Assembly: GCA_029948255.1 (NCBI GenBank)
Contig: JALIZF010001728.1
Location: 561,501-625,500, forward strand
Reading direction: 5' to 3'
From: Telmatactis stephensoni
Taxonomy: Eukaryota; Cnidaria; Anthozoa; Actiniaria; Isophelliidae
Length of the DNA: 64,000 nt
Part shown: in pieces, positions 9,436-19,199 of the stretch
How the letters are laid out: the number at the start of each line of letters is the position of its first letter
Numbering within the stretch: position 1 is the first letter of the stretch
Made by a program: the position numbers and the translations under genes
Notes under the pieces: generated by a model
Databases searched by the model: none
The model's input: only the letters and a program-made list of their open reading frames with translations
What the model was told of the DNA's origin: nothing

Positions 9436-9656
9436 AACTATGTTTTACAGACTCAATCGGCTCGAATTCACCAAATCCCAGAAATCGTGTGAAAATTGTG
9501 GTTCGTCGCTCTCAGTAACGGACTACAAGTACAGTGGTCCATGATGGCTTCTAGAAGCAAAAATAAGGAGTAACAACAAAAAATGAAATTGCAGTATTTA
9601 ATAGTTTCAAGATGTTGCAATTTTCTATCTAAGATTTCCTGAATTTCCACATATAC

Positions 9657-9757
9657 ATTTTGCAATGTTTACATTCGAACTCGACTGCTGATTGGATAGT
9701 CACGGCAAAAGAATGTGAATAAATTATCACTGGTCATACTTTTGGGCTTCGCGCTGT
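9657..9757 (-). repeat. Right TIR of the Tc1/mariner-type element
   Basis: Counterpart of 1123-1222. The outer end reads GGGCTTCGCGCTG and is followed by the TA duplication (9758-9759) and the resumed LINE sequence. Confidence 0.9.
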
Positions 9758-11257
9758 AAAGTAAACTAGGATCAAAGGTACTTATCAGCCATGGATGTCC
9801 AACAAGTTAGCTGAAGCAATGCAAAAACGTGACTATTTACACCGAAAAGCTATCAGATCTAATTCACCTCAAGTATGGTCAACTTATAAGAGACAGAAAA
9901 ACTTTGTGAATAAATCCATCAGAACGTGTAAATCCGAGTACTACTGCAAACTTGTTGAAGAGAATAAGAACAATCCAAGTGATCTCTGGAAAATCTTAAA
10001 TGATGTAACGTCGCGAAAGGAAAGTTCCCAAATATCTTGTTTAGAATCTGATGGAGTCATCATTTCAGACGCAAAATCTATGGCTGAAACACTGAACCAT
10101 CATTTTGCCACTATAGGTTCAAAGCTTAAACTGAAGACATCTGTAACACCACCTACTACGAGTGTAGGAAGATGTTATGCCTCTATCAACAAATTTTCTT
10201 TCAAACCAGTAGAGAGCTAAATCACTTAAAACGAACAAAGCTATTGGACTGGACAATATTAGTGCACGTCTTCTTAAAGACTCATCTCATGTAATATCTG
10301 ACAGTCTAGCGAGATTATTCAATCGCTCACTATCAACTAATATTGTGCTATCCATCTGGAAATGTGGCAGAGTGACATCATTGTTCAAATCTGGAAATCG
10401 CTGTGATCCTAACAACTACAGACCCATCAGCATCTTACCAACAATTAGCAAGATTATGGAGAAAGTTGTTCACTGTACAGTTCAGCAAACCATGTTATGG
10501 ACTGAGCATGTTGACAGACTTTGTACCAAGGTCAGTCAGAGGCTGGGTATACTGAGAAGAGTTAAATATCTACTACCAACACATGCCCGCGTCACTCTCT
10601 ATAATAGTCTGATTGGTCCACTGTTTGATTATGCTGATTTTGTCTGGGGGGATAAAAACAACTCAAGTCTTATGGACCAGTTGCAGATTTTACAAAATAA
10701 GGCAGCAAAACTGATATTGGACTTTCCAGTGTACTCCTCTGCAACATATGCTCTCGATAAGCTTAGTTGGAAAACACTTGGAGAACTTCAAAGGTACCAC
10801 CGAGTTGTAATGGCCTTCAAATATCTAAATGGATACATTGATTATCATCAATTCAATGTGCGTTACAGCAAGGATGTACATAACCATGATACACGTAGAA
10901 GAAACGACATTCGTCTGCCCTTTGCAAAGCGAAATTGGGGAAAACAAACACTACTCTATACCCTAGCTGATGACTGGAACTCTTTACCTGATAACCTAAG
11001 AGGTGTAAAAAACTGGCAAGGCTTCAAAGCAAAAGCTAAAAAAGGATTGCTTTATTCATAGACCTAAGAAACTGAAACTTGCATATTCTTTTCATCATAT
11101 TCTTTCATTAATTTCATATTTGTAACTTTATGTTGTTATCATTTCTTGTAATTTTTTTTACTTTAATTTGAATTTATATATGTACTCTGCAGGACCTCAC
11201 TGAAAACCACGTAATGTGACGTGAGCTTTCCTGAATAAATATTATTATTATTATTAT
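9758..11257 (+). pseudogene. LINE reverse transcriptase remnant, 3' half
   Basis: Continues the LINE interrupted at 1120. About 9795-10220 encodes the region between endonuclease and RT (NKLAEAMQKRDYLHRKAIRS). Frames then shift, and 10345-11061 encodes NNYRPISILPTISKIMEKVV (RT start) followed directly by a thumb/C-terminal segment (TLYNSLIGPLFDYADFVWG, DDWNSLPDNLRG). The RT palm, including the YADD box, is missing, so an internal deletion joins the two parts near 10480. The 3' end is an (ATT)n tail at about 11236-11262, which fits CR1/L2-like LINEs. With the 5' part, the LINE copy is non-functional. Confidence 0.85.
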
Positions 11258-11267
11258 TATTATCCCT

Positions 11268-11481
11268 GAGCTGATTGTAGCAGTGATATTTCGATGAACG
11301 ACATACAATTGTTAGTCGCTTTCACTGACTCTTGTATCTCTTTAAGAGTAGAAATAACAGCTGTAAGCTCATCTGAAGTTTTTTGACGCTTAGAAGGAGT
11401 AGAATGACTGCCTTCGTGGTCTGATTCAGAATTGTCCCTGTGGTGGGAAGAGTATCGACTTCGTTTTCTATGATGAGGCAT
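11268..11481 (-). pseudogene. Short basic ORF, possible 5' ORF of the interrupted DIRS-like element
   Basis: A minus-strand frame starting at ATG 11481 encodes MPHHRKRSRYSSHHRDN, an acidic/serine stretch, KRQKTSDELTAVISTLKE and a short helix. It then runs into the LINE tail at about 11265. Its orientation matches the DIRS-like RT on the other side of the LINE (1-440). A basic N-terminus followed by a coiled coil would suit a gag-like ORF1. No family is recognised with confidence. Confidence 0.4.
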
Positions 11482-11580
11482 CGTTCTGTTGAAAAAATCA
11501 ACGCAAAAATACAAAGAACAATATCCGTAAATGGATTTAAGAGAAGTATTCTGATTGCTGTGGGTAAAAAATAAGCTAAA

Positions 11581-11657
11581 AAGCGGTATTTTGGCGCGCT
11601 AGGACTTACCTTCAAAGCACCACTTGGCGCGCTAGGACTTACGGTCAAAGCACCACG
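11581..11657. repeat. Tandem duplication, period about 34 bp
   Basis: The block GGCGCGCTAGGACTTAC followed by TCAAAGCACCAC occurs twice in a row (about 11590-11620 and 11625-11657) with minor differences. It lies upstream of the ORF at 11268-11481 and may belong to the terminal region of the DIRS-like element. Confidence 0.7.
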
Positions 11658-11699
11658 GAAAAGAATGACTTGGGCTGGGTGATGGCACTCGTAAGGCAG

Positions 11700-12690
11700 C
11701 GGTGCATGTCAGGATTAAGTCACTGTTAAAACTTTTGTTTTTAATGCGTTAAAAAGTGGTTCGAAGCACAATAAGCGGATTTCTACCTGTTATTTTCTCA
11801 TATATTTCGAACGGAGTTTGCGAAATATAATTTCATTTGAAGCCTGTGAAATGCTTGTCCATACATTTATTTCCTCCAGACTTGATATTTGTAATTGTCT
11901 GTTGTATGGGATGCCAAAATACCTAAAAAAAAAAAAAAACTTCAGTGAGTTCAAATTGCTGTAGCATGTCTTGTATGTAATATTTCAAGTTCGACAATGA
12001 GGACTGGTTGGGATTTCAAGTCCATGCAATTAGTTCCAGTCCAAGGCACAGCCGAATTGGAGGGCTTGGAATTGCTTCTCATCCTCATTAATTATTCAGA
12101 AGAAAAAAAAAAGATGAGGAAAATATATTCTACAGGAATATATTTGTTTTATCTTTTGCGATGGCTGCTTCATGCATGATTTCAGATTTACATAATTTTG
12201 AATACATTGCGGACTAGTTATTGTTCTTCAATACCCAAACGGGCATTTGAAACAAAAAATTATTCAAATTCTCTGTCTGCTATTCATTTCAATCCTAATG
12301 AGCTTCATTCATAACATTTAAAATTATTTTATCTTCCAAAATTTCGTGACGGAAAGTCAGTAGTGCAATGGTTTAAGGTGACGCGCATAAGGTGGAAGGT
12401 TGGGAGTTCAAATCTTGAGGTGAAATTTATCATAGTTTTTTTTCAGTAAATTCTAAACTTAGTTAAAACTATTTGTACTTGTTTAAAAGAATTTCAATAA
12501 CTTGGACTTTGAAATTATCTGAGAAATTAAATCAGCTTGGAGTAACTGGATCAAAATTAATTCAGTACGCCTAATAACTTCCTCCGATTTCCAGTTACTG
12601 CACGTGGAACGAATTATGATCAAGGATTGGCCAGATACCTCCTGAATAATTAATGAGGATGAGAACTGGTTGTCAAAAACATGACCACAT
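11700..12690. other. Non-coding stretch with an inverted-repeat pair
   Basis: I see no coding sequence. A 24-bp segment TTCTCATCCTCATTAATTATT... at 12076-12099 has its reverse complement at 12642-12665. This suggests a non-autonomous element of about 590 bp. No clear target duplication is visible. Confidence 0.45.
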
Positions 12691-12691
12691 A

Positions 12692-13040
12692 ACACCTGTT
12701 CTTTATCGCTTACATTGGTTTCCTGTTGAACAACGAATCGAATACAAAATACTCTTACTTACTTTCTTTCAAAGCTTTAAATGACTGTGCTCCTTCATAT
12801 CTTAGTGAACTTGTAAAGCCATATGTGCCACCTCGTTCCCTTAGATCAAAATCATTTTATCTCTTAACCAGATGTTCTTTCAGACTAAAATCATATGGCA
12901 AATGAGCTTTTTCAAACGCTGCTCCTGGAACAGCCTTCGTTCATACATCAGACAATGTCTGGATATTTTTTTCGTTTTGAGTGCGAGCTTAGAACTTTTC
13001 TTTTTAAAATGGCATACAGTAATAAAGTTTCTATTTAACT
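12692..13040 (+). pseudogene. LINE (CR1/L2-like) 3'-end fragment
   Basis: The plus strand encodes, across frameshifts, the typical C-terminal segment of CR1/L2-like ORF2. Recognisable pieces are FKALNDCAPSYLSELVKPYV, PPRSLRSK, AFSNAAPG and CELRTFLFKMAY. It lacks the RT core and has no ORF. An A/T-rich tail follows. Confidence 0.75.
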
Positions 13041-13449
13041 TTAATAAACATACTTTTTAAAATTTTAATCTAAACTGAAGTATTGATAAATTTAAGTTAA
13101 AATAACTCTTTGACCTTTTTTGAATATGGTAACTAATTAATACATAAGCGCTCTACTTTGACTTCTGGACACCCTTCCCCATTTATGTTTCTCTCTTGGG
13201 GATCCAGTCCTTAGTGCTGTCTTTAGCCTGTCTCCTTGGGCAAACTCTAGGTACAAACTCTGCTGCCTTTGGGTTACGAGCCACTGTCTGATTGTCTTGG
13301 CCTACCTCCTAGTAGCACACAAACTGCAACAGTCTCTCCACTATCTGTTTCCCAGCTTGAGTTTTAGCCTGCGAACTACTCCAAATCTGACTGCTATCTT
13401 CCTCGCTATGCAAACAAGCTTCATCAGTACTGTCCTGATCTCTGATACT

Positions 13450-13653
13450 CTGTACTGGTCACCTGCTCTTTCGATTGCTGCCTCTCTTCTAGAGCACAGA
13501 CATACTCCCTTACAAATCTCTTCCTCAGATCCTCCTTACTCCTCTGAGGAAACTTAATACGCCTGGTCACATGGTCATCATCAGAGAACTTGTCCAAGTC
13601 TTCTTCTAGAATGGGAACTGGCTTCCCTCTTATCAGATTGTTAGGTGTGATAA
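13450..13653 (-). pseudogene. BEL/Pao-like integrase C-terminal fragment
   Basis: Minus-strand reading beginning after a plausible splice acceptor (TTTTATTATCAG, ending at 13654) encodes ITPNNLIRGKPVPILEED and KEDLRKRFVREYVCALEERQ before a TGA. This layout matches the tail of BEL/Pao integrases (DUF5641-like), as does the fragment at 59581-60800. Decayed downstream sequence continues to about 13130. It directly follows the exon-like repeat array on the same strand. Confidence 0.6.
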
Positions 13654-13883
13654 CTGATAATAAAATAAATTAGAAATAATTAGCAAATATAGAATATACC
13701 AGCTAAGTATTCCAATTTTATTGAAATGTTCAGAATGTTTGGTTACCAGGCTTATTTTCATTCTGTTGTTGATGTTGATCTTCTGCTGCTGGTTCATCTA
13801 ATATAATATAACAAAAAATAAATTTAAATCATAATAACAAAATAAATGATAAATAAATAGCCAATATAGAACAAACCAGCTTA

Positions 13884-14404
13884 GCCTGCTTACAGACTCT
13901 ACAGGGGGAGGGAAGGATGGAGGAGCAGGGAAGGAAAGGAGAGCCTGCATGAATGCTATTGTTTCGAAAATACACTGCGTTCATAGACAAATATAGCCAT
14001 GTCATTAGCTGAGGGTACCGGAGTGATGACAGTTGTCATTTGAAATGAACCAGAGTGGCCCACGTTTTAGGGATATACAATGCTGTTCTTACTAGATAAA
14101 ATAGAAGATAAAGTTATTTTGAATTTACAGTCAAACTGAATAAAAAGAAATGTATAAAAATAATTCAATGGCATTGTAAATTTTCCAATGTACAGGGGCA
14201 TATCATGTAACCGTCAAAATTGTGACTATGTATCTCCAATATGATTGGCCAAAATTGACTACTTAATGCTCCTTAGGTGAAATCAAGCATAACGGGAATG
14301 TACTTTCCAAACAATAGCATTCGAGCAGGCTCTCCTTTCCTTCCCTTCCTCCCCCCTCCCCACTTCTTTTTCCCTCCCCCCTTCCCTGGAGCCTGTGGGC
14401 AGGG
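13884..14404. mobile_element. MITE with about 100-bp TIRs, inserted in the exon-like array
   Basis: The left arm (GCCTGCTTACAGACTC, then a G-rich tract and GGAAAGGAGAGCCTGC) is matched by the right arm in inverse orientation (GCAGGCTCTCCTTTCC, C-rich tract, GAGCCTGTGGGCAGG). The CAATAGCAT core lies inside both arms. It separates repeat units 1 and 2. Target duplication unclear. Confidence 0.7.
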
Positions 14405-14596
14405 TAAAACCAGCTAGCAATGACATTTTATCAAAACGTTTAGTTACCAGGCCTGTTTTGATGCTGTGGTTGATCTGTGGTTACAGCTGGTTCATCCAAT
14501 AAAATATAATAAAAAAATAATTTAAAATTATAATAAAATAAATTATAAACAAATAGCTAATATAGAACAAATCAGCTAAGCATCGACATTTAATTA

Positions 14597-15192
14597 AAGT
14601 GGACCTAACCCCATTCTTCCCAATTTTGATGAAAAGCTGGAGTATTTCTAATAATTTCTTATGAGATTTCTAATGACTTGTGTGAAAAAATTATGCGATG
14701 TGAATGAATTCCAAATTGTTTACACAATTTTAAAGCTTTGAGTTCCACTTTCAAAAACTTAAGTCTGGATAGATGTCACACTCTAGTACATTTCAAAAGT
14801 TTATTGTGCAGTACAAGAAAGGGTGATGTCTACCCAGGCAGAAATAATTTAATCTGACTTCAGACTCTTAGGAATTGCAGCTTTTGCTGGGCTTTTTTGC
14901 CTATAAATACAAAAATTCAGTTTTCAGCAGCTCTGAGTGAAATTCAAAGTCATTAAATTCACATTCATTATATTCAAATCTACATCACTTCAGCAACCGA
15001 ATTAGTCAATCAAGTTTTATTATATTCACAGGTGTGCCACCACAAGTAGCACGATCGAAGGCCTCTTATGCTGATGTTTAAAATATTGTGAAAAAGCTTT
15101 GGAATTCATTGAGTCATCTTATTATAGACGTTCTTAGCAATGGTCAAGCTTTTTGTCAAAATTGGAAATAACAGGGGGATTAAGTGCACTTT
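14597..15192. mobile_element. MITE, about 0.6 kb
   Basis: Ends AAGTGGACCTAACCCC and, inverted, GGGGGATTAAGTGCACTT, with further matching sequence inward (CCAATTTTGA and TCAAAATTGG). It lies between repeat units 2 and 3 of the exon-like array. TA sits outside both ends, but the exact duplication is uncertain. Confidence 0.6.
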
Positions 15193-15304
15193 AGACGTTC
15201 AGATTGTTGAGTTACCAGGCTTATTTTGATTCTGTGGTTGGTTTTCTGCAGCTGGTTCATCTAGTATAATACAACAAAATAAATTTAAACTGTAATAAAA
15301 TAAA

Positions 15305-15865
15305 TAAGAAATAAATAGTAAATATAGAATAAACCACCTAAGTATTTGAGTGCACACAATTAATCCATCAAACATAAATAGTTCAAAATAGTACTAAATT
15401 ATGGTATTTCTTTGTTTCCTATTGTCTAATCAACACTATTTAACTACCAATTAGTAGTGTTTGTTTTACGGATTATGTGCATGCACTCTCACATTGTATC
15501 AAAATGTTTAGAATATTTAGTTACCAGGCTTATTTTGATTCTGCGGCTGATGTTCTTCAGCTTGTTCATCTAATATACTATAATAATAAGATTTATTTAA
15601 ATTATAAAAAATAAATAAACAAGAAATAAATAGCTAGAATAAACCAAAATAAGTATTTATTCAAGTGCACACACTTAATCCATAAAACATAAATAGTTCA
15701 AAATAGTACTAAATGATGGTATTCCTTTGTTTCCTGTTGTCTTATCAACACTATTTAACTGCCAATTAGTAGTGTTTGTTTTACGGATTAAGTGCATGCA
15801 CTCTCACATTGTACTAAAATGTTGAAAATGTGTAGTTACCAGGCGTATTTTGATTCTGCTGTTGA
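15305..15865. repeat. Tandem duplication with period of about 312 bp
   Basis: The block running from TGCACAC(A)A...TTAATCCAT through TACTAAAT(T/G)ATGGTATT to TAGTTACCAGGC occurs at about 15340-15530 and again at about 15665-15845. Divergence is a few percent. Each copy contains a small palindromic insert whose ends read TGCACAC-ACTTAATCC and GGATTA-GTGCATGCA. The duplication carries exon-like units 4 and 5 with it. Confidence 0.75.
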
Positions 15866-16096
15866 GCGCATAGTGTCATCCTGTGTCATCCTGACTGTTT
15901 GTGTACCAAAAATCTCCATACGTTGATACCTTTTATAAATGAACAACAACAACAACGACGGACTCAACTGCTGTAGATGTGTAACAGAAAATTCTTTAAA
16001 AACATCTCTAATTTTAGCAGTAAGGAATCCGAATCGGAAACTCGTATCTTTAAAGTAAGATCATAATTTAAACGCTCTTCAAATGACACAGCTGGG

Positions 16097-16237
16097 TTAG
16101 GAGTAAGAATCAGGTATTAAAGTTAAATTCTGCGGCCAATTAAGCTGTGGGTATAGTTTTTTCGCCTTTTCTTTAAGACGTTCGTATTGTTTGTTAACTT
16201 GGCTGGCCGCATTGGCCGTTTTTATAAAACTATCCAT
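16097..16237 (-). CDS. Small ORF divergent from the Maverick-like membrane-protein pseudogene
   Basis: A 46-residue frame from ATG 16237 (MDSFIKTANAASQVNK...) to TAA 16097-16099, with the lysine-rich stretch YERLKEKAKKLYP. It is divergent from the pseudogene at 16266 with 28 bp between start codons. Its compact placement suits a virus-like gene block. No family is recognised. Confidence 0.4.
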   Translation of the reverse strand: MDSFIKTANAASQVNKQYERLKEKAKKLYPQLNWPQNLTLIPDSYS

Positions 16238-16265
16238 GTTAAAATTCCCCCAACTCATATATATA

Positions 16266-16880
16266 ATGACTGATGTAATAGAACCTAGTGCACCAAATCT
16301 TTATCCTCAACTAAATGGGACCTAATGAATTAAATGCTGAGAATTTCAGATTGAATAAAGCAAATCTAATATTAGCTTACCTCGAAGGTCAAGCAAAGCA
16401 CTACGAAAATGTCAGGAAAAAATATGCTAGAGCCAGAAGCATATTGCACAAAGTTGCTGTTACAACTGGATCTCTGTCTGTTGTTTTAACGACTTCAAGG
16501 CCTTGCAACTTCTCTCACCGGCCCAGGATTTGTCGTAGGAATACCTTTGGGGGTCGTTGGGGGAATTTGCGGCATTATTTCAGCATTTTCAGCAGGAATA
16601 ACGAAGAAATTATCCACGAAAATATCAAAACATGACGCGACAATAGCCCTGTCGCGATCAAAAGTAAAGCAGCATAAGTGATCTGATTTCAAAGGCATTG
16701 CGTGACAGAAGGATCGATGATGTCGAATTCTCGCTAATTCTAGCCGAGGAAAATAAATACGAGAAGTTGAAGTCTGAAGTTAGGAATAAAAAAATAATTG
16801 TCAAAGACCTGACCGAGGAAGAGAGAAAAAAAATATACCAATCAGCCAGAGACGAGCTTCAAAGAAAACTAAATCAGTAA
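16266..16880 (+). pseudogene. Maverick/adintovirus-like hydrophobic protein, frameshifted
   Basis: A plus-strand protein resembling a hypothetical protein I associate with cnidarian Maverick/Polinton elements. It has a hydrophilic N-terminal region (AENFRLNKANLILAYLEGQA), a glycine-rich hydrophobic segment (FVVGIPLGVVGGICGIISAF) that could span a membrane, and a charged C-terminal region ending QSARDELQRKLNQ. At least three frameshifts (near 16310, 16497 and 16675) break it, so it is dead. The family link is from memory of similar proteins and was not tested. Confidence 0.5.
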
Positions 16881-16884
16881 ATAT

Positions 16885-17637
16885 TTATTTCGAAAAGAAT
16901 GAGACAGGATTTAATTTGCATATTGAACGTCGGTCTGGATGCAATGCTACAGTTTTGCATTTTCTTGGAATCCATTTCAGCAGGGGGTGGTTGGCATCTA
17001 TCGTGTAAAAGATTTCATAGATTTCATCGGGGTAGTAATGAATGTCTTTCTCCAGTCGAATAAACATCTGCTCGGCTCTAAGGATTGTATTTACCGAAAC
17101 CTCAGGTATTTTTTCTCCTGTAATTTCAGATAGAAGGTAGGAAACACTCTTGTAATGTCCTAGCTTTAATTTCTTCAAGGTTTTCTTCAAACCCTGTAAA
17201 GTTGGCTCTTCTAAGTTGTCTTTAATTTCTTTCATCTTTTTGTTATCAAAGAACACGGGCCGATGACCTTGTATATAACTCATCCACTCTCTAAAATAGT
17301 GTATTCTTCTATACGGACGTTCGTTTACGACCACCGTTAGCGTAATACTTGTTCTATGTGTGCCACAAGGAAACCGCATTGAATATAATTTTATTACACT
17401 GTAAACAAATGGCCTGAAGTGTCTTCTTGTATTTGCATTTTTTTTACCACAACAGGAATACCATATCCTATACCTAGTTTGGTACTGACGATTCTGTAGC
17501 TGCTTCACAGTAATCTTGGCATTTTCACAAAATGTTACATGAGTTGAGTCATTTTCACAAAATATTTCACAACTGTGTAAAAACTTGTGTACATTTTTGA
17601 TTAGTTGAGAAAGACCATACGACTGTGACATGTACAA
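16885..17637 (-). CDS. VLTF3-like late transcription factor (Maverick/adintovirus-like)
   Basis: An intact 250-residue minus-strand frame. Its C-terminal two thirds match the pattern of poxvirus-type VLTF3 (late transcription factor 3), also found in large DNA viruses and some Maverick-like elements. It has an aromatic/basic box RRIHYFREWMSYIQGH, a lysine-rich stretch (KKTLKKLKLGHYKSVSYLL) and the tail YYPDEIYEIFYTIDANHPLL. The N-terminal region carries scattered cysteines (CEIFCEN, CCGKKN) where these proteins often have a zinc site. It ends 5 bp from the convergent hydrophobic-protein pseudogene. A decayed paralogue lies just upstream. In a living element it would activate late viral genes; here it is probably a fossil that has kept its frame. 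Confidence 0.6.
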   Translation of the reverse strand: MYMSQSYGLSQLIKNVHKFLHSCEIFCENDSTHVTFCENAKITVKQLQNRQYQTRYRIWYSCCGKKNANTRRHFRPFVYSVIKLYSMRFPCGTHRTSITLTVVVNERPYRRIHYFREWMSYIQGHRPVFFDNKKMKEIKDNLEEPTLQGLKKTLKKLKLGHYKSVSYLLSEITGEKIPEVSVNTILRAEQMFIRLEKDIHYYPDEIYEIFYTIDANHPLLKWIPRKCKTVALHPDRRSICKLNPVSFFSK

Positions 17638-17794
17638 AAGGGGGATTATTCTAACCAGCTGTCAGTGAGAGTCGCATTTGCGGGGGACTACTTGATTACG
17701 CATATTTTCTAGACTGTAGTATGCAAATTGAATCCCGTCTGATGCATCATCAGTCGCCTTTCACAATTGTGTTATGCCGTAATACAAGCATGAC

Positions 17795-18455
17795 TTATTT
17801 TATCAGTTGCCTAGGAATCCATCCTAAGATAGGGTGGTTTTGATCGATTTTGTAAAATATTTTGTGGATTACGTCAGGGTAATAAGGGATTTTCCTGTCC
17901 AGTTGAATAAACATCCATTTGGCCCTACTCATAGTTCCCATAGAAACATCGGGTATTTTTTCGCTTATAATTTCAGACAGAAGATAAGAAATACCCATAT
18001 TATATTTTCGTAGCTTTAATTTTTTCAGAGTTTTTTTTCAAGCTATATGGCATGGGTTTTTGTAAATTAACTTTTACCTTCTGCAAGGTTTCTGGATGAG
18101 GGTAGACTGACTCACCTAAGATATTTAGCATCCATTTTCTAATGTAAATAATTCTCTTGTACAGCGTCCTTTTACGATCCCCATTGGCAAAGTATTGCTC
18201 TTTGGTAACACAAGGCACAGCATTAAATATTATTCTACCACAACTTTCCCACATGGCAGAAGTGTCTTCTTGTATCACAAGTTGCCGTCCACAGCACTCA
18301 AGAGGTCTTGGCAACTGGGGTATAAGTTCATGTTTAAGACAACTTGAACACATCTTATAACTTTCATAAGTCACCCAGGGTGAGCTGCAGTCACACATTA
18401 TATAATATTTTTTTGATTCGATAGGCATATTCCAGACCTGACAAATAATGCACAA
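17795..18455 (-). pseudogene. Second VLTF3-like gene, frameshifted
   Basis: A tandem paralogue of the preceding gene. The N-terminal part (18455 down to about 18035) carries zinc-ribbon-like cysteine pairs (MCIICQVW, CDCSSPW, CSSCLKH, ECCGRQ) and a box YKRIIYIRKWMLNILGE equivalent to YFREWMSYIQG. Near 18030 the frame shifts at a run of T, and the C-terminal part (17998-17795) continues with SYLLSEIISEKIPDV and YYPDVIHKIFYKIDQNHPIL. One frameshift is enough to explain the break. The two copies are diverged, so the duplication is old. Confidence 0.55.
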
Positions 18456-18533
18456 TCCTCGAAACAGGTTTTAATTTACATATTGAACATTGGATTATGC
18501 ATAATCGACCAAACTGATCAGTGTTCAGTCGGA

Positions 18534-19100
18534 TTACACATAACTCACCATAACATCAACAAGTTGGATTATATAATCGAGCCTCATCATGATTCCTTCA
18601 GTATCCTCTTCTTGTTGAATGTTGTCTATGCCAAAATTGGTCTGCTGGACAACAGAATAAGCTTGCTGTAACATGCTTTTGAAATCAGTTCTGCATGCAT
18701 TACTTCCTGAATGTACACGAACTGGAACATAAACTCCCCTTCCCAGCTGGCTTTGCTCTCTTTCTAAAGTGAGTAGAAAGGGAAAAAGGAAAGATTTAGT
18801 CAGCAAAGGCATGTATAAACAAGCATTTTACATTGGTTCTGCATCACTTTGTAGTTGTACATGAGCTGGAACGAGAACAACAAGAAAAAGGAGAACAAGA
18901 AGAACAAGAACGAGAAGCATTACTGGTGTTACTGTATATCGCAAGGTATCAAGCGCTTACTTATACTTGATCTCCTTTGCTAGATACTTCTGACAGATGT
19001 TGATGCTCAGTTTCTGCTGACCTTGCTTTCTTTCTAAAGGGAGAAGAAAGGGAAAAAGGAATGATTTCAGCAAATGCATTTAACACAAACATTTGACAAT
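18534..19100 (-). other. Duplicated exon-like segments of unknown gene
   Basis: Two minus-strand segments begin after similar pyrimidine-rich tracts ending CTTTAG. One (about 18765 downward) encodes EREQSQLGRGVYVPVRVHSG. The other (about 19037 downward) encodes KKARSAETEHQHLSEVSS and ends at a GTAAG donor. Upstream sequences match over about 60 bp, so an exon with its intron was duplicated. No known domain is visible. They may belong to the same decayed region as the VLTF3-like genes. Confidence 0.35.
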
Positions 19101-19199
19101 TACCTCACATACTTTGAGGTTCCCTCTAGTCCATGGCTTCTTTCAGGCAGCATTGAATGGATGCGAGCTTGAATGTCCACTTCTTAACTATGTGCAATT

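Larger units (their letters stand above)
1123..9757 (-). mobile_element. Multi-gene Tc1/mariner-type DNA transposon, split by a nested element
   Basis: An element with terminal inverted repeats of about 100 bp (1123-1222 and 9657-9757) that differ by only a couple of positions. The ends read CAGCGCGAAGCCC, and a TA lies directly outside each end (1121-1122 and 9758-9759). The interrupted LINE reads on across the excised element. Without the nested 4544-bp insertion and its 6-bp duplication the element is about 4.1 kb. It carries three genes: a minus-strand zinc-knuckle protein (1584-2519), a plus-strand HIRAN protein (2753-7794, split) and a minus-strand IS630/Tc1/mariner-type transposase (7817-8953). 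The TA target and the DDE transposase support the superfamily. The accessory genes are unusual for it. Confidence 0.85.
13747..15871 (-). repeat. Array of five exon-like units encoding a DEPAAE...QNQNKPG repeat
   Basis: Five minus-strand copies of a 45-51-bp unit occur at 13747-13797, 14448-14495, 15216-15260, 15525-15569 and 15840-15871 (last one truncated). The best copy encodes EPAAEDQHQQQNENKPG. Each is followed by GTAAC, and the complete ones (except copy 2, where AG is changed to GG) are preceded by TATTAG-like acceptors. All share phase 1 on both sides, so they could splice together in frame. Intron-like flanks are also duplicated. This looks like repeated duplication of an exon plus its introns. 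No known domain is recognised; it may belong to a retroelement gag or a host gene remnant. Confidence 0.5.

Noticed and set aside
13297..13557. Plus-strand frame of 86 codons
   Set aside because: It is antisense to the BEL-like integrase tail, which shows a family pattern.
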